DNA from: Pseudomonas fluorescens
GTDB lineage: Bacteria; Pseudomonadota; Gammaproteobacteria; Pseudomonadales; Pseudomonadaceae
Reading direction: 5' to 3'
Assembly: GCA_902825215.1 (NCBI GenBank)
Contig: LR782234.1
Span: forward strand, 4,340,001-4,404,000
DNA: 64,000 nt
Shown: positions 18,368 to 27,800 of the stretch, in pieces
How positions within the stretch are numbered: the stretch's first letter is position 1
Layout of the letters: every line of letters begins with the position of its first letter
Translations under genes and position numbers: made by a program
Notes under the pieces: generated by a model
Databases searched by the model: none
The model's input: the letters and a program-made list of their open reading frames with translations, nothing else
Told to the model about the DNA's origin: nothing

Positions 18368-18433
18368 GGAAGTGCTCCGGGAATGCTTGATGGAAAAATC
18401 GTCGAAGCGCATTGGCTCAACGTCCGGCGGATT

Positions 18434-18470
18434 ATTATAGGCATAATCTTAGCGCTATATGATAGCCATA
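18434..18470. promoter_or_regulatory. Palindrome-rich promoter/operator candidate for SDR-ketosynthase operon
   Basis: About 70-100 bases before the SDR start: ATTAT-AGGC-ATAAT (18434-18447) contains a perfect minus-strand -10 box TATAAT (18434-18439), followed by the self-complementary TAGCGCTA (18450-18457) and a further GATAGCCATAAT. Overlap of symmetric words with a -10 box suggests repressor control, plausibly by the nearby TetR protein. No good -35 box was found. Confidence 0.45.
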
Positions 18471-18520
18471 ATTTTAACTCGTCCATTGAAGCCCCTCGTC
18501 ATCACCGCGCCAGCGCAATC

Positions 18521-18545
18521 AAAAAAGGCCGGTCATTGACCGGCC
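18521..18545 (-). terminator. Rho-independent terminator after comEA
   Basis: Reading on the minus strand: GGCCGGTCA...TGACCGGCC stem (18527-18545) followed by six T (complement of 18521-18526). It ends the comEA transcript. Confidence 0.9.
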
Positions 18546-18566
18546 TCTTGGCGTTGAACATTCAGC

Positions 18567-18902
18567 TTAGTTGACTTCCAGCTTGTCGCGGTTGCGATCC
18601 AGAATCGCTTTGCCAATCCCCTTCACTTCCAGCAACTCATCCACCGAAGAAAACGGCCCGTTTGTATCACGGTACGCAACAATAGCTTGCGCCTTGGCTT
18701 CACCGACACCCGCCAGTTCTTTCTGCAGCGTTGCCGCATCGGCTTCATTAAGATCGACCTTCGCACTCTGCGCAGGCTTCGCCGAATCCATCACCACGGG
18801 CGCCTTGGCGCCTTCCACGGGCACGACAGGTGCCGCAATCGTGGCGATCGAGGCGCTGGTCAGGAAGGCGAAAATCAAAGAGTAGAAAAAACCGGTACGC
18901 AT
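18567..18902 (-). CDS. comEA: ComEA-like helix-hairpin-helix protein
   Basis: 111-residue exported protein. A signal peptide (residues 1-24, FFYSLIFAFLTSASIATIAA) leads to a short linker and a C-terminal double helix-hairpin-helix domain: KVDLNEADAATLQKELAGVG then AKAQAIVAYR and SSVDELLEVKGIGKAILDRN. Such domains bind DNA non-specifically and in competent bacteria receive incoming DNA in the periplasm; in Pseudomonas the role is less clear. It lies next to the wbpM-type gene, the same arrangement as known at the end of the P. aeruginosa O-antigen locus. Confidence 0.9.
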   Translation of the reverse strand: MRTGFFYSLIFAFLTSASIATIAAPVVPVEGAKAPVVMDSAKPAQSAKVDLNEADAATLQKELAGVGEAKAQAIVAYRDTNGPFSSVDELLEVKGIGKAILDRNRDKLEVN

Positions 18903-19012
18903 AAGTGACGCTCCATCATCGTTTGAGAAAGCAGCTTTTCCGAAGCCGCTCTCCAAACGTAGGTCATGATGAGGCGATGTCAAAAATGCGAGCGTTACAG
19001 GATGTGAAACAA

Positions 19013-21007
19013 TCAGGGTTCGAGGCGGCGTTGCTGGTAGATCCAGTCGACGATCTCGCCGTCGGGGGTGTAGCCGGAAACGGTTTCTCGCAAGAGTTGG
19101 CGGACGCGGGAATAGTCATCCTTTTCAACAGCAGCAAGCAGTTCGCCAAGCCTGCTTTTCAGCAACTCCCAAGACAGATGATCTTCGTTCGCCGTCATGA
19201 TCATGGGATGCGGTGTCGCTTCAACGTTGTCACCGATCAACAGCTCTTCGTAGAGTTTTTCACCAGGACGCAGCCCAGTGAACTCGATTGAAATATCGCC
19301 TTGGGGATTACGCTCCGAACGGATGCTCAAACCAGACAGATGGATCATCTTTTCTGCGAGCTCAACGATCCTGACAGGTTCACCCATGTCCAGAACGAAC
19401 ACGTCGCCCCCCCGCCCCATGGACCCCGCTTGAATGACCAGCTGCGCAGCTTCAGGGATGGTCATAAAGTATCGAGTGATTTTGGGATGCGTAACTGTAA
19501 GCGGGCCGCCCGATTTGATTTGACTGTGGAACAAGGGAATAACCGAACCAGAAGATCCGAGCACATTACCGAAACGAACCATTGTGAAGCGGGTCTTGTT
19601 GACTCTGGACACATTGCTCTTATCGCCAAACATCACAGGTGCGACTTCATGGCTGAGAGCCTGCAAGACCATTTCCGCCAACCGCTTGGTTCCGCCCATT
19701 ACATTTGTCGGGCGAACGGCCTTGTCGGTGGAAATCAGGACAAAGTTCGACACTCCGGACTGAAGCGCAGCCTGAGCCGTATTGAGTGTCCCTATGACGT
19801 TATTCAGAACGCCCTCTGCAATGTTGTGCTCGACCATTGGAACGTGCTTATACGCCGCCGCATGGTAAACAGTGTCAACCTTCCAGGTTTTCATCACATC
19901 GAGCAGTTTGTCCTGATGGCGAATGGAACCAAGAATTGGCAACAGGCGTACGGCTATCGACTCTCTGCAGGAGCGTTGCTCAAGCTCGGAGAGGATCATG
20001 TAGAGATTGAATTCGCCATGATCAAAAAGTATCAAGGTCGTGGGTTGCAGCGAGAAGATCTGTCTGCAAAGTTCAGAACCGATCGATCCTCCGGCGCCCG
20101 TGACCATTACGACCCTGCCTTTGATGCATCGCTCCAACATATCAGGTTGGGCGGGAACGGAATCGCGTCCCAGCAAATCGGCAATATCCACTTCCTGAAT
20201 GTCTTCGACTTTCACCCGACCACTGGCAAGATCGGTGAAATTGGGAACGCTGCGAACGTGCAAGGGAAATCCCTCAAGCAAGTTCAGTATTTCTCTTCGC
20301 CGCGCGCGCGTGGAGGACGGCAGCGCAAGAAGAATTTCCTCTGCCCCCGTGACATCTATCATCTGTTGAATATTTTTCGGCTTATAGACCTGAAGCCCGG
20401 AGATTGATCGGTCAGCTATGCTCGCGTCATCATCGATAAACGCAACAGGACGCATCACGCGGCCCATGCGAAGCGCTGCGACCAACTGGTTTCCGGCTAC
20501 GCCCGCCCCGTAAATCGCTACCTTGATCAGACCATCTTCCCGATTAGTAAATGGCACATGCTGAGCAGCGGTGAACCAGTCCCCCATGAAATATTGCCGC
20601 ATGCACAATCTCAAACCGCCGATGATTACGAGGCTTAACCACCAATAATTGAAAATGATCGATCGGGGAACGACAGCATCGTGATTGCTGTACCAGTAAA
20701 CCACTACAGCCAGGATCAGAGACGACAGGCTAACCGCTTTGATGATCGCAATAAGTGCGTCGTTTCCAAAATAGCGCATGACCGCACGGTACATCCCGAA
20801 TCGGATAAACAACGGGATGGCTACGATCGGCGCGCAGGAGAAAAGCCAGACATGGACGCGCAGAGGATTGTACATATCGTCGATGCCCAGACGGACTATG
20901 AATGCAAGCCAAAGCGCGACCCAGACCAGCACAACATCGGTAGCTACCTGAAGCAGGCGCTTCTGACGCCGCGGAAGGCCCAAGAGGAATGTGCGTACTT
21001 TGTCCAT
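19013..21007 (-). CDS. wbpM: WbpM-like nucleotide-sugar 4,6-dehydratase (membrane form)
   Basis: 664-residue inner-membrane protein. Four N-terminal membrane helices (about residues 22-135) and a CoA-binding-like domain (IYGAGVAGNQLV, 165-176) precede an extended-SDR catalytic domain with TGAGGSIG at 303-310. The catalytic section reads STDKAVRPTNVMGGTKR: Met replaces the usual SDR Tyr, as is typical of the WbpM group. WbpM-type enzymes convert UDP-GlcNAc to a 4-keto-6-deoxy sugar on the way to D-QuiNAc/D-FucNAc, the usual first sugar of Pseudomonas O-antigen. Start ATG at 21007 (AAGGAT upstream) matches the family N-terminus. Confidence 0.94.
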   Translation of the reverse strand: MDKVRTFLLGLPRRQKRLLQVATDVVLVWVALWLAFIVRLGIDDMYNPLRVHVWLFSCAPIVAIPLFIRFGMYRAVMRYFGNDALIAIIKAVSLSSLILAVVVYWYSNHDAVVPRSIIFNYWWLSLVIIGGLRLCMRQYFMGDWFTAAQHVPFTNREDGLIKVAIYGAGVAGNQLVAALRMGRVMRPVAFIDDDASIADRSISGLQVYKPKNIQQMIDVTGAEEILLALPSSTRARRREILNLLEGFPLHVRSVPNFTDLASGRVKVEDIQEVDIADLLGRDSVPAQPDMLERCIKGRVVMVTGAGGSIGSELCRQIFSLQPTTLILFDHGEFNLYMILSELEQRSCRESIAVRLLPILGSIRHQDKLLDVMKTWKVDTVYHAAAYKHVPMVEHNIAEGVLNNVIGTLNTAQAALQSGVSNFVLISTDKAVRPTNVMGGTKRLAEMVLQALSHEVAPVMFGDKSNVSRVNKTRFTMVRFGNVLGSSGSVIPLFHSQIKSGGPLTVTHPKITRYFMTIPEAAQLVIQAGSMGRGGDVFVLDMGEPVRIVELAEKMIHLSGLSIRSERNPQGDISIEFTGLRPGEKLYEELLIGDNVEATPHPMIMTANEDHLSWELLKSRLGELLAAVEKDDYSRVRQLLRETVSGYTPDGEIVDWIYQQRRLEP

Positions 21008-21305
21008 ATATCCTTCATGTGAACTGATGATTGAACTGCATGCTCCAAGCTCAGCGATTGTACTCAACTGCGCCCATGTTGAGCCAGCAAGCAGCTTCGC
21101 AGACATGAAAACCCGACTGCCTCGCTCGGGAGCGTTGTTCAAAATCCGTGAGCCTTCGCTAAGTCAACCCGATAAGATAGCTCTCCAGAGCCATCGACCA
21201 TAGCAGCATTCGCGAGAACACTTGTCGCGATTTTCAGCGCTCCATACTCACTTTGAGTGGACACGAAAACACTGCCAACGTTCATCTGCGCAACAGGATC
21301 CATTC

Positions 21306-22292
21306 ATGACATCCCCTTCGGAAACTCGAGACCCTGCTCAAACCGGAGCCAACCGCCGTCCATCGCCCGCGCAGCCTTCGGTAGCGATATTATTGTGCAC
21401 TTTTAATGGCGCAAGGTTTCTCGCCGAGCAAATTGATTCCATATTGATACAAACGCATTTCAACTGGATTATTCACGCGTCAGACGACGGTTCTTGCGAT
21501 AACACCGTCAACTTGCTTGAAACTTATCGAAAAGCCGTAGGACAAGATCGCTTCAGGATTTATCAAGGCCCGCAACAAGGTTTCGCGAAAAATTTCATTT
21601 CGTTGATAAAAAACAGCTCAATCAAAGCAGACTACTTCGCTTTTAGTGATCAGGACGACATTTGGCACCCCACTAAACTTGAGAAAAGCGTAAAGGCGTT
21701 GCAAGGGATTGAGGACAGCAAGCCCGCTCTTTATTGCACCAGAGTACGATTGATCGATGCGGAGCAACGCTGCGTAGGCTTCTCGCCATTGCGTAAATAT
21801 GCGCCTGCGTTCGAAAACGCGCTTGTTCAAAGTCTGGCCGGCGCAAACACCATGCTGATCAATCAGCCCGCACGAACGCTGATAGCAGCTGTGCCGGACA
21901 ATGCCCCTGTCGTTGCACATGACTGGCTGGCATATTTATTGGTCACGGCGTCCGCGGGCCAAGTCATATATGACAGCACTCCATCGCTTGATTACCGCCA
22001 GCACGAAGGCAATTTGATAGGTAACCGAACCGGATTGAGCGCAAAGTTTCAGAGAGTCAAAAGATTCGCGACTGGAGATTTCAGCATCTGGAGCGATATG
22101 AACAGTCAAATACTCGATAGCATGCTTGGATACATGCCATTGCGAAACCGAACCCTGTTCAGTGACTTCAAAACGTTGCGAACGGCGGGGCTGGTAAAAC
22201 GCATCAGAATATTTTTCAAAGTCGGTCTCTATCGACAGGGACCGCTGGAGAACTGGCTGCTGATCCTCGCACTTCTGCTGAAAAAAATCTGA
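21306..22292 (+). CDS. Family 2 glycosyltransferase
   Basis: 328-residue GT-A-fold enzyme, probably a rhamnosyl- or related transferase of O-polysaccharide synthesis. After a low-complexity N-terminus come VAILLCTFNGARFLAEQIDS (nucleotide-binding strand), DDGSCDNTV, and the metal/acceptor motif FSDQDDIWHP, then the DYRQHEGNLIGN motif shared with the rhamnosyltransferase-like subgroup. The ATG at 21306 is chosen; the longer frame from 21222 lacks family sequence. It is divergent from wbpM and is the first plus-strand gene of the locus; its close relative on the opposite side is at 33877-34800. Confidence 0.88.
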   Translation: MTSPSETRDPAQTGANRRPSPAQPSVAILLCTFNGARFLAEQIDSILIQTHFNWIIHASDDGSCDNTVNLLETYRKAVGQDRFRIYQGPQQGFAKNFISLIKNSSIKADYFAFSDQDDIWHPTKLEKSVKALQGIEDSKPALYCTRVRLIDAEQRCVGFSPLRKYAPAFENALVQSLAGANTMLINQPARTLIAAVPDNAPVVAHDWLAYLLVTASAGQVIYDSTPSLDYRQHEGNLIGNRTGLSAKFQRVKRFATGDFSIWSDMNSQILDSMLGYMPLRNRTLFSDFKTLRTAGLVKRIRIFFKVGLYRQGPLENWLLILALLLKKI

Positions 22293-22670
22293 AGTCATTA
22301 CCGGACATCAGATTTATCGCCGTCGCCTGCCTCGTCGGCCTCCCACCAAAGCGGATGCCTCGAATTTTGAGCTGTGATAAAGTATTTCCGCCACAGGCGG
22401 GGCCAAGCTAGCAGCGAATGGCCAGCAATGCTGCGTATGGGGTGGAGGCCATCGTGCGACGCGTGTTCCCTTTCACTCCGGCCATGGAGCATCCAATCCC
22501 CTGAGAAGGCGAGCGTGCCCTGAGGTTACCTGGTTGGCCTCGATACCGCACGCAATACGCTTTACCGCCTAAATCGATCAACCCATTTTTGAGTAGCAGA
22601 TGGATATTAGAATTTTTTGTTTTTATGCGTTGACCGACACGGACAAGCAGACAAGGGAGTGTTTGGCACC
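22293..22670. other. Non-coding gap inside the O-polysaccharide locus (378 bases)
   Basis: No gene could be supported. The first two thirds are visibly GC-richer than the neighbouring genes; a 64-codon minus-strand frame (22298-22492) has no recognised family. It may be a decayed remnant of an inserted gene or element. The last part should hold the promoter and AAGGGAG ribosome-binding site of wzm. Confidence 0.5.
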
Positions 22671-23489
22671 ATGAAAACTTTTTCCATCAGTCCTCGAGAA
22701 ATAATAGCTTCGAATTGGCGTAATACGGGGCTGATTTCAGCTTTGATAAAGCGCGAAATTATCGGACGATACAGGGGCTCAATCATGGGCCTGCTCTGGT
22801 CGCTGTTCAACCCGATTTTCATGCTGGTCATTTATACATTTGTATTCAGTGTTGTATTCAAGGCACGATGGAGCGTAGACAGCGAATCAAAAACCGAATT
22901 TGCGTTAATGCTGTTTGCTGGCCTTATGACCTTCAACTTATTCGCCGAGTGTCTCAACCGCGCACCAAGCTTGATCTTAAGCAACGTAAATTACGTAAAA
23001 AAAGTCGTTTTCCCTCTTGAAATCCTGTCTCTGGTCACTTTCGGCTCAGCGCTTTTTCACTACCTGGTAAGTTTGACAGTATGGTTAGCTGCTTCGCTGA
23101 TACTTTTCGGAAAAATTGAACTTACCACTCTGTGGCTTCCCGTCATTCTGGGACCGCTCGTGATGATTACGCTTGGCCTTGTCTGGTTCTTGTCTTCGCT
23201 AGGTGTCTATCTACGTGACGTAAGCCAGATCATTGGGGTTTTAACATCCGTACTGATGTTCATGTCACCTATTTTTTATCCAATAACGGCTCTCCCTTTA
23301 GAATATCGTCATTTGCTGTCCGCCAACCCGCTGACTCCCGCAATAGAAAATACCCGGGCGGTTCTCTTCCGCGGTCAAATGCCTGACTTCACTGCTTTGG
23401 GTATCAGCTACATAATTGGAGCCATCGTATTGTACCTTGGGTTCGTATGGTTTCAAAAAACACGAAAGGGATTTGCCGATGTCCTCTGA
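22671..23489 (+). CDS. wzm: Wzm, ABC-2 type polysaccharide export permease
   Basis: 272-residue inner-membrane permease with six membrane helices and the ABC-2 family N-terminal amphipathic segment (LISALIKREIIGRYRGSIMG). The motif LWSLFNPIFMLVIYTFVFS and the C-terminal SPIFYPITALPLEYRHLLSANPL region fit O-antigen and teichoic-acid exporters. It forms a dimer that moves undecaprenyl-linked glycan across the inner membrane using Wzt. The ATG at 22671 with AAGGGAG at 22654-22660 is chosen over an upstream frame. It overlaps wzt by 11 bases. Confidence 0.94.
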   Translation: MKTFSISPREIIASNWRNTGLISALIKREIIGRYRGSIMGLLWSLFNPIFMLVIYTFVFSVVFKARWSVDSESKTEFALMLFAGLMTFNLFAECLNRAPSLILSNVNYVKKVVFPLEILSLVTFGSALFHYLVSLTVWLAASLILFGKIELTTLWLPVILGPLVMITLGLVWFLSSLGVYLRDVSQIIGVLTSVLMFMSPIFYPITALPLEYRHLLSANPLTPAIENTRAVLFRGQMPDFTALGISYIIGAIVLYLGFVWFQKTRKGFADVL

Positions 23490-24837
23490 TTGCGCGATTG
23501 TTGTTAGTCAGCTTAACAAAAAATTTCAAATCTACGACAAGCCTCGCGATCGACTTCTGCAGATGCTGTCTTTCGGCAGAAAGCATTATTATCGGGAGTT
23601 CCCGGCAGTAAAAGACGTTTCGTTTACCATCGAGAAAGGACAAACCGTTGGTATCGTCGGCCGAAACGGAAGTGGTAAATCAACGCTACTGCAGTTGATT
23701 TGTGGAACACTGAATCCTTCTTCAGGAAATATAACGACGTACGGCCGGGTTGCAGCTCTCCTTGAACTCGGCTCGGGATTCAACCCAGAGTTCAGCGGGC
23801 GTGAAAACGTATTCATGAACGCCGCAGTTCTCGGGCTCACCCGAGAAGAAACCAGCGCTCGATTCGAAGAAATTGAGCGCTTTGCCGAGATCGGCGACTT
23901 CATCGACCAACCGGTAAAAACCTACTCAAGCGGCATGATGGTTCGCTTGGCATTTGCCGTCGCGATCAATGTCGATCCGCAGATACTGATTGTCGACGAA
24001 GCGCTGTCTGTTGGCGATGAACGCTTTCAACGCAAGTGCTTCGCCAGAATCGAAGCTATCAAGTCGACCGGTGCAACAATTCTCTTCGTATCTCACTCCG
24101 GGAATACAGTCATCGAGTTATGTGATCAGGCGATTTTGCTTGATGGCGGAGAGAAGCTCGCTGAGGGCCCACCCAAATTCATCGTTGGCCAATATCAGAA
24201 ACTTCTTTACGCCCCCAACGAAAAAGTCAGCGCGCTGCGCGAGGAAATCAAGAATTCGGCTCCGGAAGGACCACCGACCGGCACTGAGTGGACGTTTGCA
24301 GAAAACACGTCTGACTTTGCTCAAGAGAGCGAAGACTACGATCTTGACGAATTCTTCGATCCCAATCTGATTTCCAAAAGCACGTTGTCGTATGAATCAC
24401 ATGGCGCTTTGATCTCCAGGGCACAAATCTTCAATGACGCCGGCGATCAAGTGAATTGCCTGAAACGCGGCCGCATCTATCATTATAGATATACCGTTGA
24501 GTTCGAGCTTGCCGCATCGGCTGTGCGCTTCGGAATGATGATCAAATCGCTTGGCGGTGTCGAACTGGGTGGCAGCACCAGCGCCTCCAGACTCCACGAC
24601 GCGCTCACTTCCGTGTCCGCCAATTCAAAGATACAGGTCGAGTTCAAATTTCACTGCGACTTGAACCCTGGAACCTATTTCATGAACGCGGGCGTAGTCG
24701 GCCTGATCGAGGAAGGTGAAACGTACCTTCACCGTTTAATCGACGCCTGCATGTTCCGGGTGTTACCTGTAATGGAAAATATCGCGACAGGCCCGGTAAG
24801 CTTTAAATGTGAAGCAACTTATAAAGAATTGGCGTAA
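23479..24837 (+). CDS. wzt: Wzt, ABC transporter ATPase with C-terminal glycan-binding extension
   Basis: 452-residue ATPase of the polysaccharide exporter. The nucleotide-binding domain has Walker A GRNGSGKST (about 63-71), the signature YSSGMMVRLAFAVA and Walker B ILIVDEALSVGD. After a linker of about residues 255-305 rich in acidic residues comes a C-terminal domain like Wzt_C (about 305-450), a beta-sandwich that in O8/O9a-type systems binds the non-reducing end of a finished chain. Its presence suggests that export is linked to a terminal cap. It overlaps wzm and precedes the giant synthase gene by four bases. Confidence 0.93.
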   Translation: MSSDCAIVVSQLNKKFQIYDKPRDRLLQMLSFGRKHYYREFPAVKDVSFTIEKGQTVGIVGRNGSGKSTLLQLICGTLNPSSGNITTYGRVAALLELGSGFNPEFSGRENVFMNAAVLGLTREETSARFEEIERFAEIGDFIDQPVKTYSSGMMVRLAFAVAINVDPQILIVDEALSVGDERFQRKCFARIEAIKSTGATILFVSHSGNTVIELCDQAILLDGGEKLAEGPPKFIVGQYQKLLYAPNEKVSALREEIKNSAPEGPPTGTEWTFAENTSDFAQESEDYDLDEFFDPNLISKSTLSYESHGALISRAQIFNDAGDQVNCLKRGRIYHYRYTVEFELAASAVRFGMMIKSLGGVELGGSTSASRLHDALTSVSANSKIQVEFKFHCDLNPGTYFMNAGVVGLIEEGETYLHRLIDACMFRVLPVMENIATGPVSFKCEATYKELA

Positions 24838-24841
24838 GAAC

Positions 24842-27800
24842 ATGATGAACACACCGCTCTCTTCCAAAAAAATAATCGTCGTATTGGGAATGCACCGTTG
24901 CGGCACGAGCGTAATCACTCGTGCGCTCAGCACGCTGGGGGTCGATCTTGGCAATCATCTGATGCCAGCTTCCGGGGGAAATAATGATAAAGGGTTCTGG
25001 GAAGACGTTGACTTCAATGAACTGAACATCGAGTTGCTCAAGACACTTGGTCACGACTGGCATTCCCTAGCTCCTGTCAGCCCCGAAGAATGGCTGAATC
25101 CTGTTCTTGATCAATTCAGGGCAAAAGCGAAACAGATCATCGCGAACAAATTCCAGGCTACCGACTGCTTCGGCGTTAAGGATCCGCGCATGGCGCGGAC
25201 GATGCCTTTCTGGATCAATGTTTTTGACGAGATCGGGCTGGAAGCTTCCTACATAATCGCTTTTCGAAACCCTGGAAACGCCGCCCGCTCGCTCGCCGCC
25301 CGAGATGGCTTCGAGCTTGAGAAAGGTTATTTTCTGTGGCAGGAACACATGCTCTTGAGCCTGAAATACAGTGAAGGCGCGCAGAGGGTGATTGTCGATT
25401 ACGATTTGATGCTCAAGAACCCCAACGATCAGATCAAGCGTATTGCTAGTAAGTTGGGCTTGAGCTACGACGAAAGCCACCCTGCTCTCAAAGAGTTCCT
25501 TGAGCATTTCCTGGAAAAAGATTTACGCCATCACAAAGTCGGATTGGACGACTTGATCGATGACAAATCAGCTACCGCAAGTTTAGTTCGCCTTAGCCAA
25601 TTGATCGCTTCGCTGGCGAGTGAACGGATTGCCGATGACGCCAAAGTCAAAGATACGATAAACGCATCATTTATCGAGTTATTCGAAAATTATCCAGCCT
25701 ACAAATTGATGAACATACTGGATCAACGATCAACAGAACTTCTGAAAGCTCACTGGGGAAAGGATTTGCACATCAATCAGCAAATGGAAGAGCGTGCGAG
25801 CCTCATGGAGACAATCAGCGCGCTTGAACATCAAGCTGAAAGCGCAAATAGCCTGAATGAAATACAACAATCCAGAATTACAGAGCTAGAGGCTCGAGTG
25901 TCCGCCGAATTGAAGCAGCAACACGAGCTTCGCCTGCTTCTCGACGATCATGCATCGCAAATCAATACATTGCTGCAAACTACTCAGCGATTCTCCTCCG
26001 GAAAATTTTTGCTTAAAACCCTTGCCCGCTTGATTGCCAAGCGCGCGCTTGCGCTCAACACCGTCAGCGAAGAAAGAATCCGCGCCCGAATCTTCAAGCT
26101 GGGATTGCTGGACGAAGAATTCTATCTGAACACATACAAGGACATTCAAAGCGCAAAACTCGACGCCATGGATCATTACCTGAACCATGGTTGGCAAGAA
26201 GGAAGAGACCCATCTCCCCACTTTTCCACCAGTTACTATCTCGAGGCTTATGAGGATGTGCAACGCACCGGCGTCAATCCTCTCGTGCATTATGTACGTC
26301 ATGGCCATAAAGAAGGCCGATCGATTTTTGATATCAGCGGACACCGATACAAATTCGAACGTACCAGCCCTCGAAAGAGCAAATACGTTACTCTGGCAAG
26401 GCTGCTGTTAGACGAACCAGCGTTGCTTGGCCGTTTTCTTGACGAAGCTAAACGCTCTGGCGTGCGCCAAGCGATCGCACTCAGCAAGAGCCGCATTCAG
26501 CGAGAATATCGTCAGCCGGCGACGATCGCGCAAAAACATGACACCGCTTCTCTCATGGAGTATGGAGTCTATAAGGTTGTACCGTTCAACCTTAATCCGT
26601 ATCTCCAAGACATGCCTGTGATGATCGCCAGGAAAGTTGCCGTACACCTGCATTTCTTTTATGAAGACATGGGTGAAATTTGCGCGAAATATCTTAAAAA
26701 CATCCCGGTGGAATTCGACCTTTTTGTCTCCGTTCAACCCGGCACAGACGTTGAACGCGTAAAAAATTTCTTCATCGAACAGTTGCCCCTCACCGGTGGC
26801 GTTTTCGTTGAACACAGTCAAAATCGTGGAAGAGATATTGCGCCGTTTATCTGCTTGTTCGGGAGCAAGCTTGAAACTTATGATTATGTGGGCCACTTCC
26901 ATACCAAGAAGAGTCCTCATCGCGAAGATCTGAATGAGTGGTTTGACGCCCTCATGACGACCTTGTGCGGAGAACCGAAACAGATTGCGCAGATTTTAAA
27001 ATTACTTGAAGGTGATGCAAAAGTCGTATATGCCGCTGGTAATCAAGTGGTGCCTGGTGACGATGGATGGAGCGAAAACAAGGACATCGCCGGGGAAATC
27101 CTTGAACGGTATACGGACCTTGATATTGCGAACTTTCCATTCGTCGAATTCCCACAAGGCACAATGTTCTGGGCTAAGACAGAGAGTATTCGAGACTACC
27201 TCCTTCTTCCTTTGAAGTATGAGGATTTTCCGGCTGAGCCAATTTTGCCTGACGCGACACTAGCCCATGCTCTTGAGCGTCTGTTACTGATCTTCACTAC
27301 GAAAATTGCTGGTCGCAATTATCGAATTGAATCTCCGAGCCTGTCGACTGTGCCTCTGACGTACTACGAGGAGCAAAAGGATTACTCGACTTCAGTCGTC
27401 CACGATACGATCAAAGTGCTAGCTTACTACTTGCCTCAATTCAGCCCGAATCCGGAAAATGATGAATGGCACGGTAAAGGCTTTACAGAGTGGCACAAGG
27501 TTCGTTCAGCCAATCCTCTGTTTCAAGGTCACTACCAGCAACACGTTCCGCACGCTGATATCGGCTATTACAGCCTAGAAAGCCACCACCATATGGCTGT
27601 TCAGGCCGCGCAGATGGAGAAGGCCGGCGTCCACGGGATGATTTTTTATCATTACTGGTTTTCAGGTAAGTTGATCCTGGAAAAACCTGCGCAAATGTTG
27701 CTCGAACACCCGGAAATCAACATGCCGTTCAGTTTTTGCTGGGCAAATGAAAACTGGACTCGGCGCTGGGATGGCAATGAACAGGAAATATTGCTCGGGC

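Noticed and set aside
22298..22492. 64-codon minus-strand frame as a transposase fragment
   Set aside because: No transposase motif or terminal inverted repeat could be recognised, so it is left as unexplained sequence.
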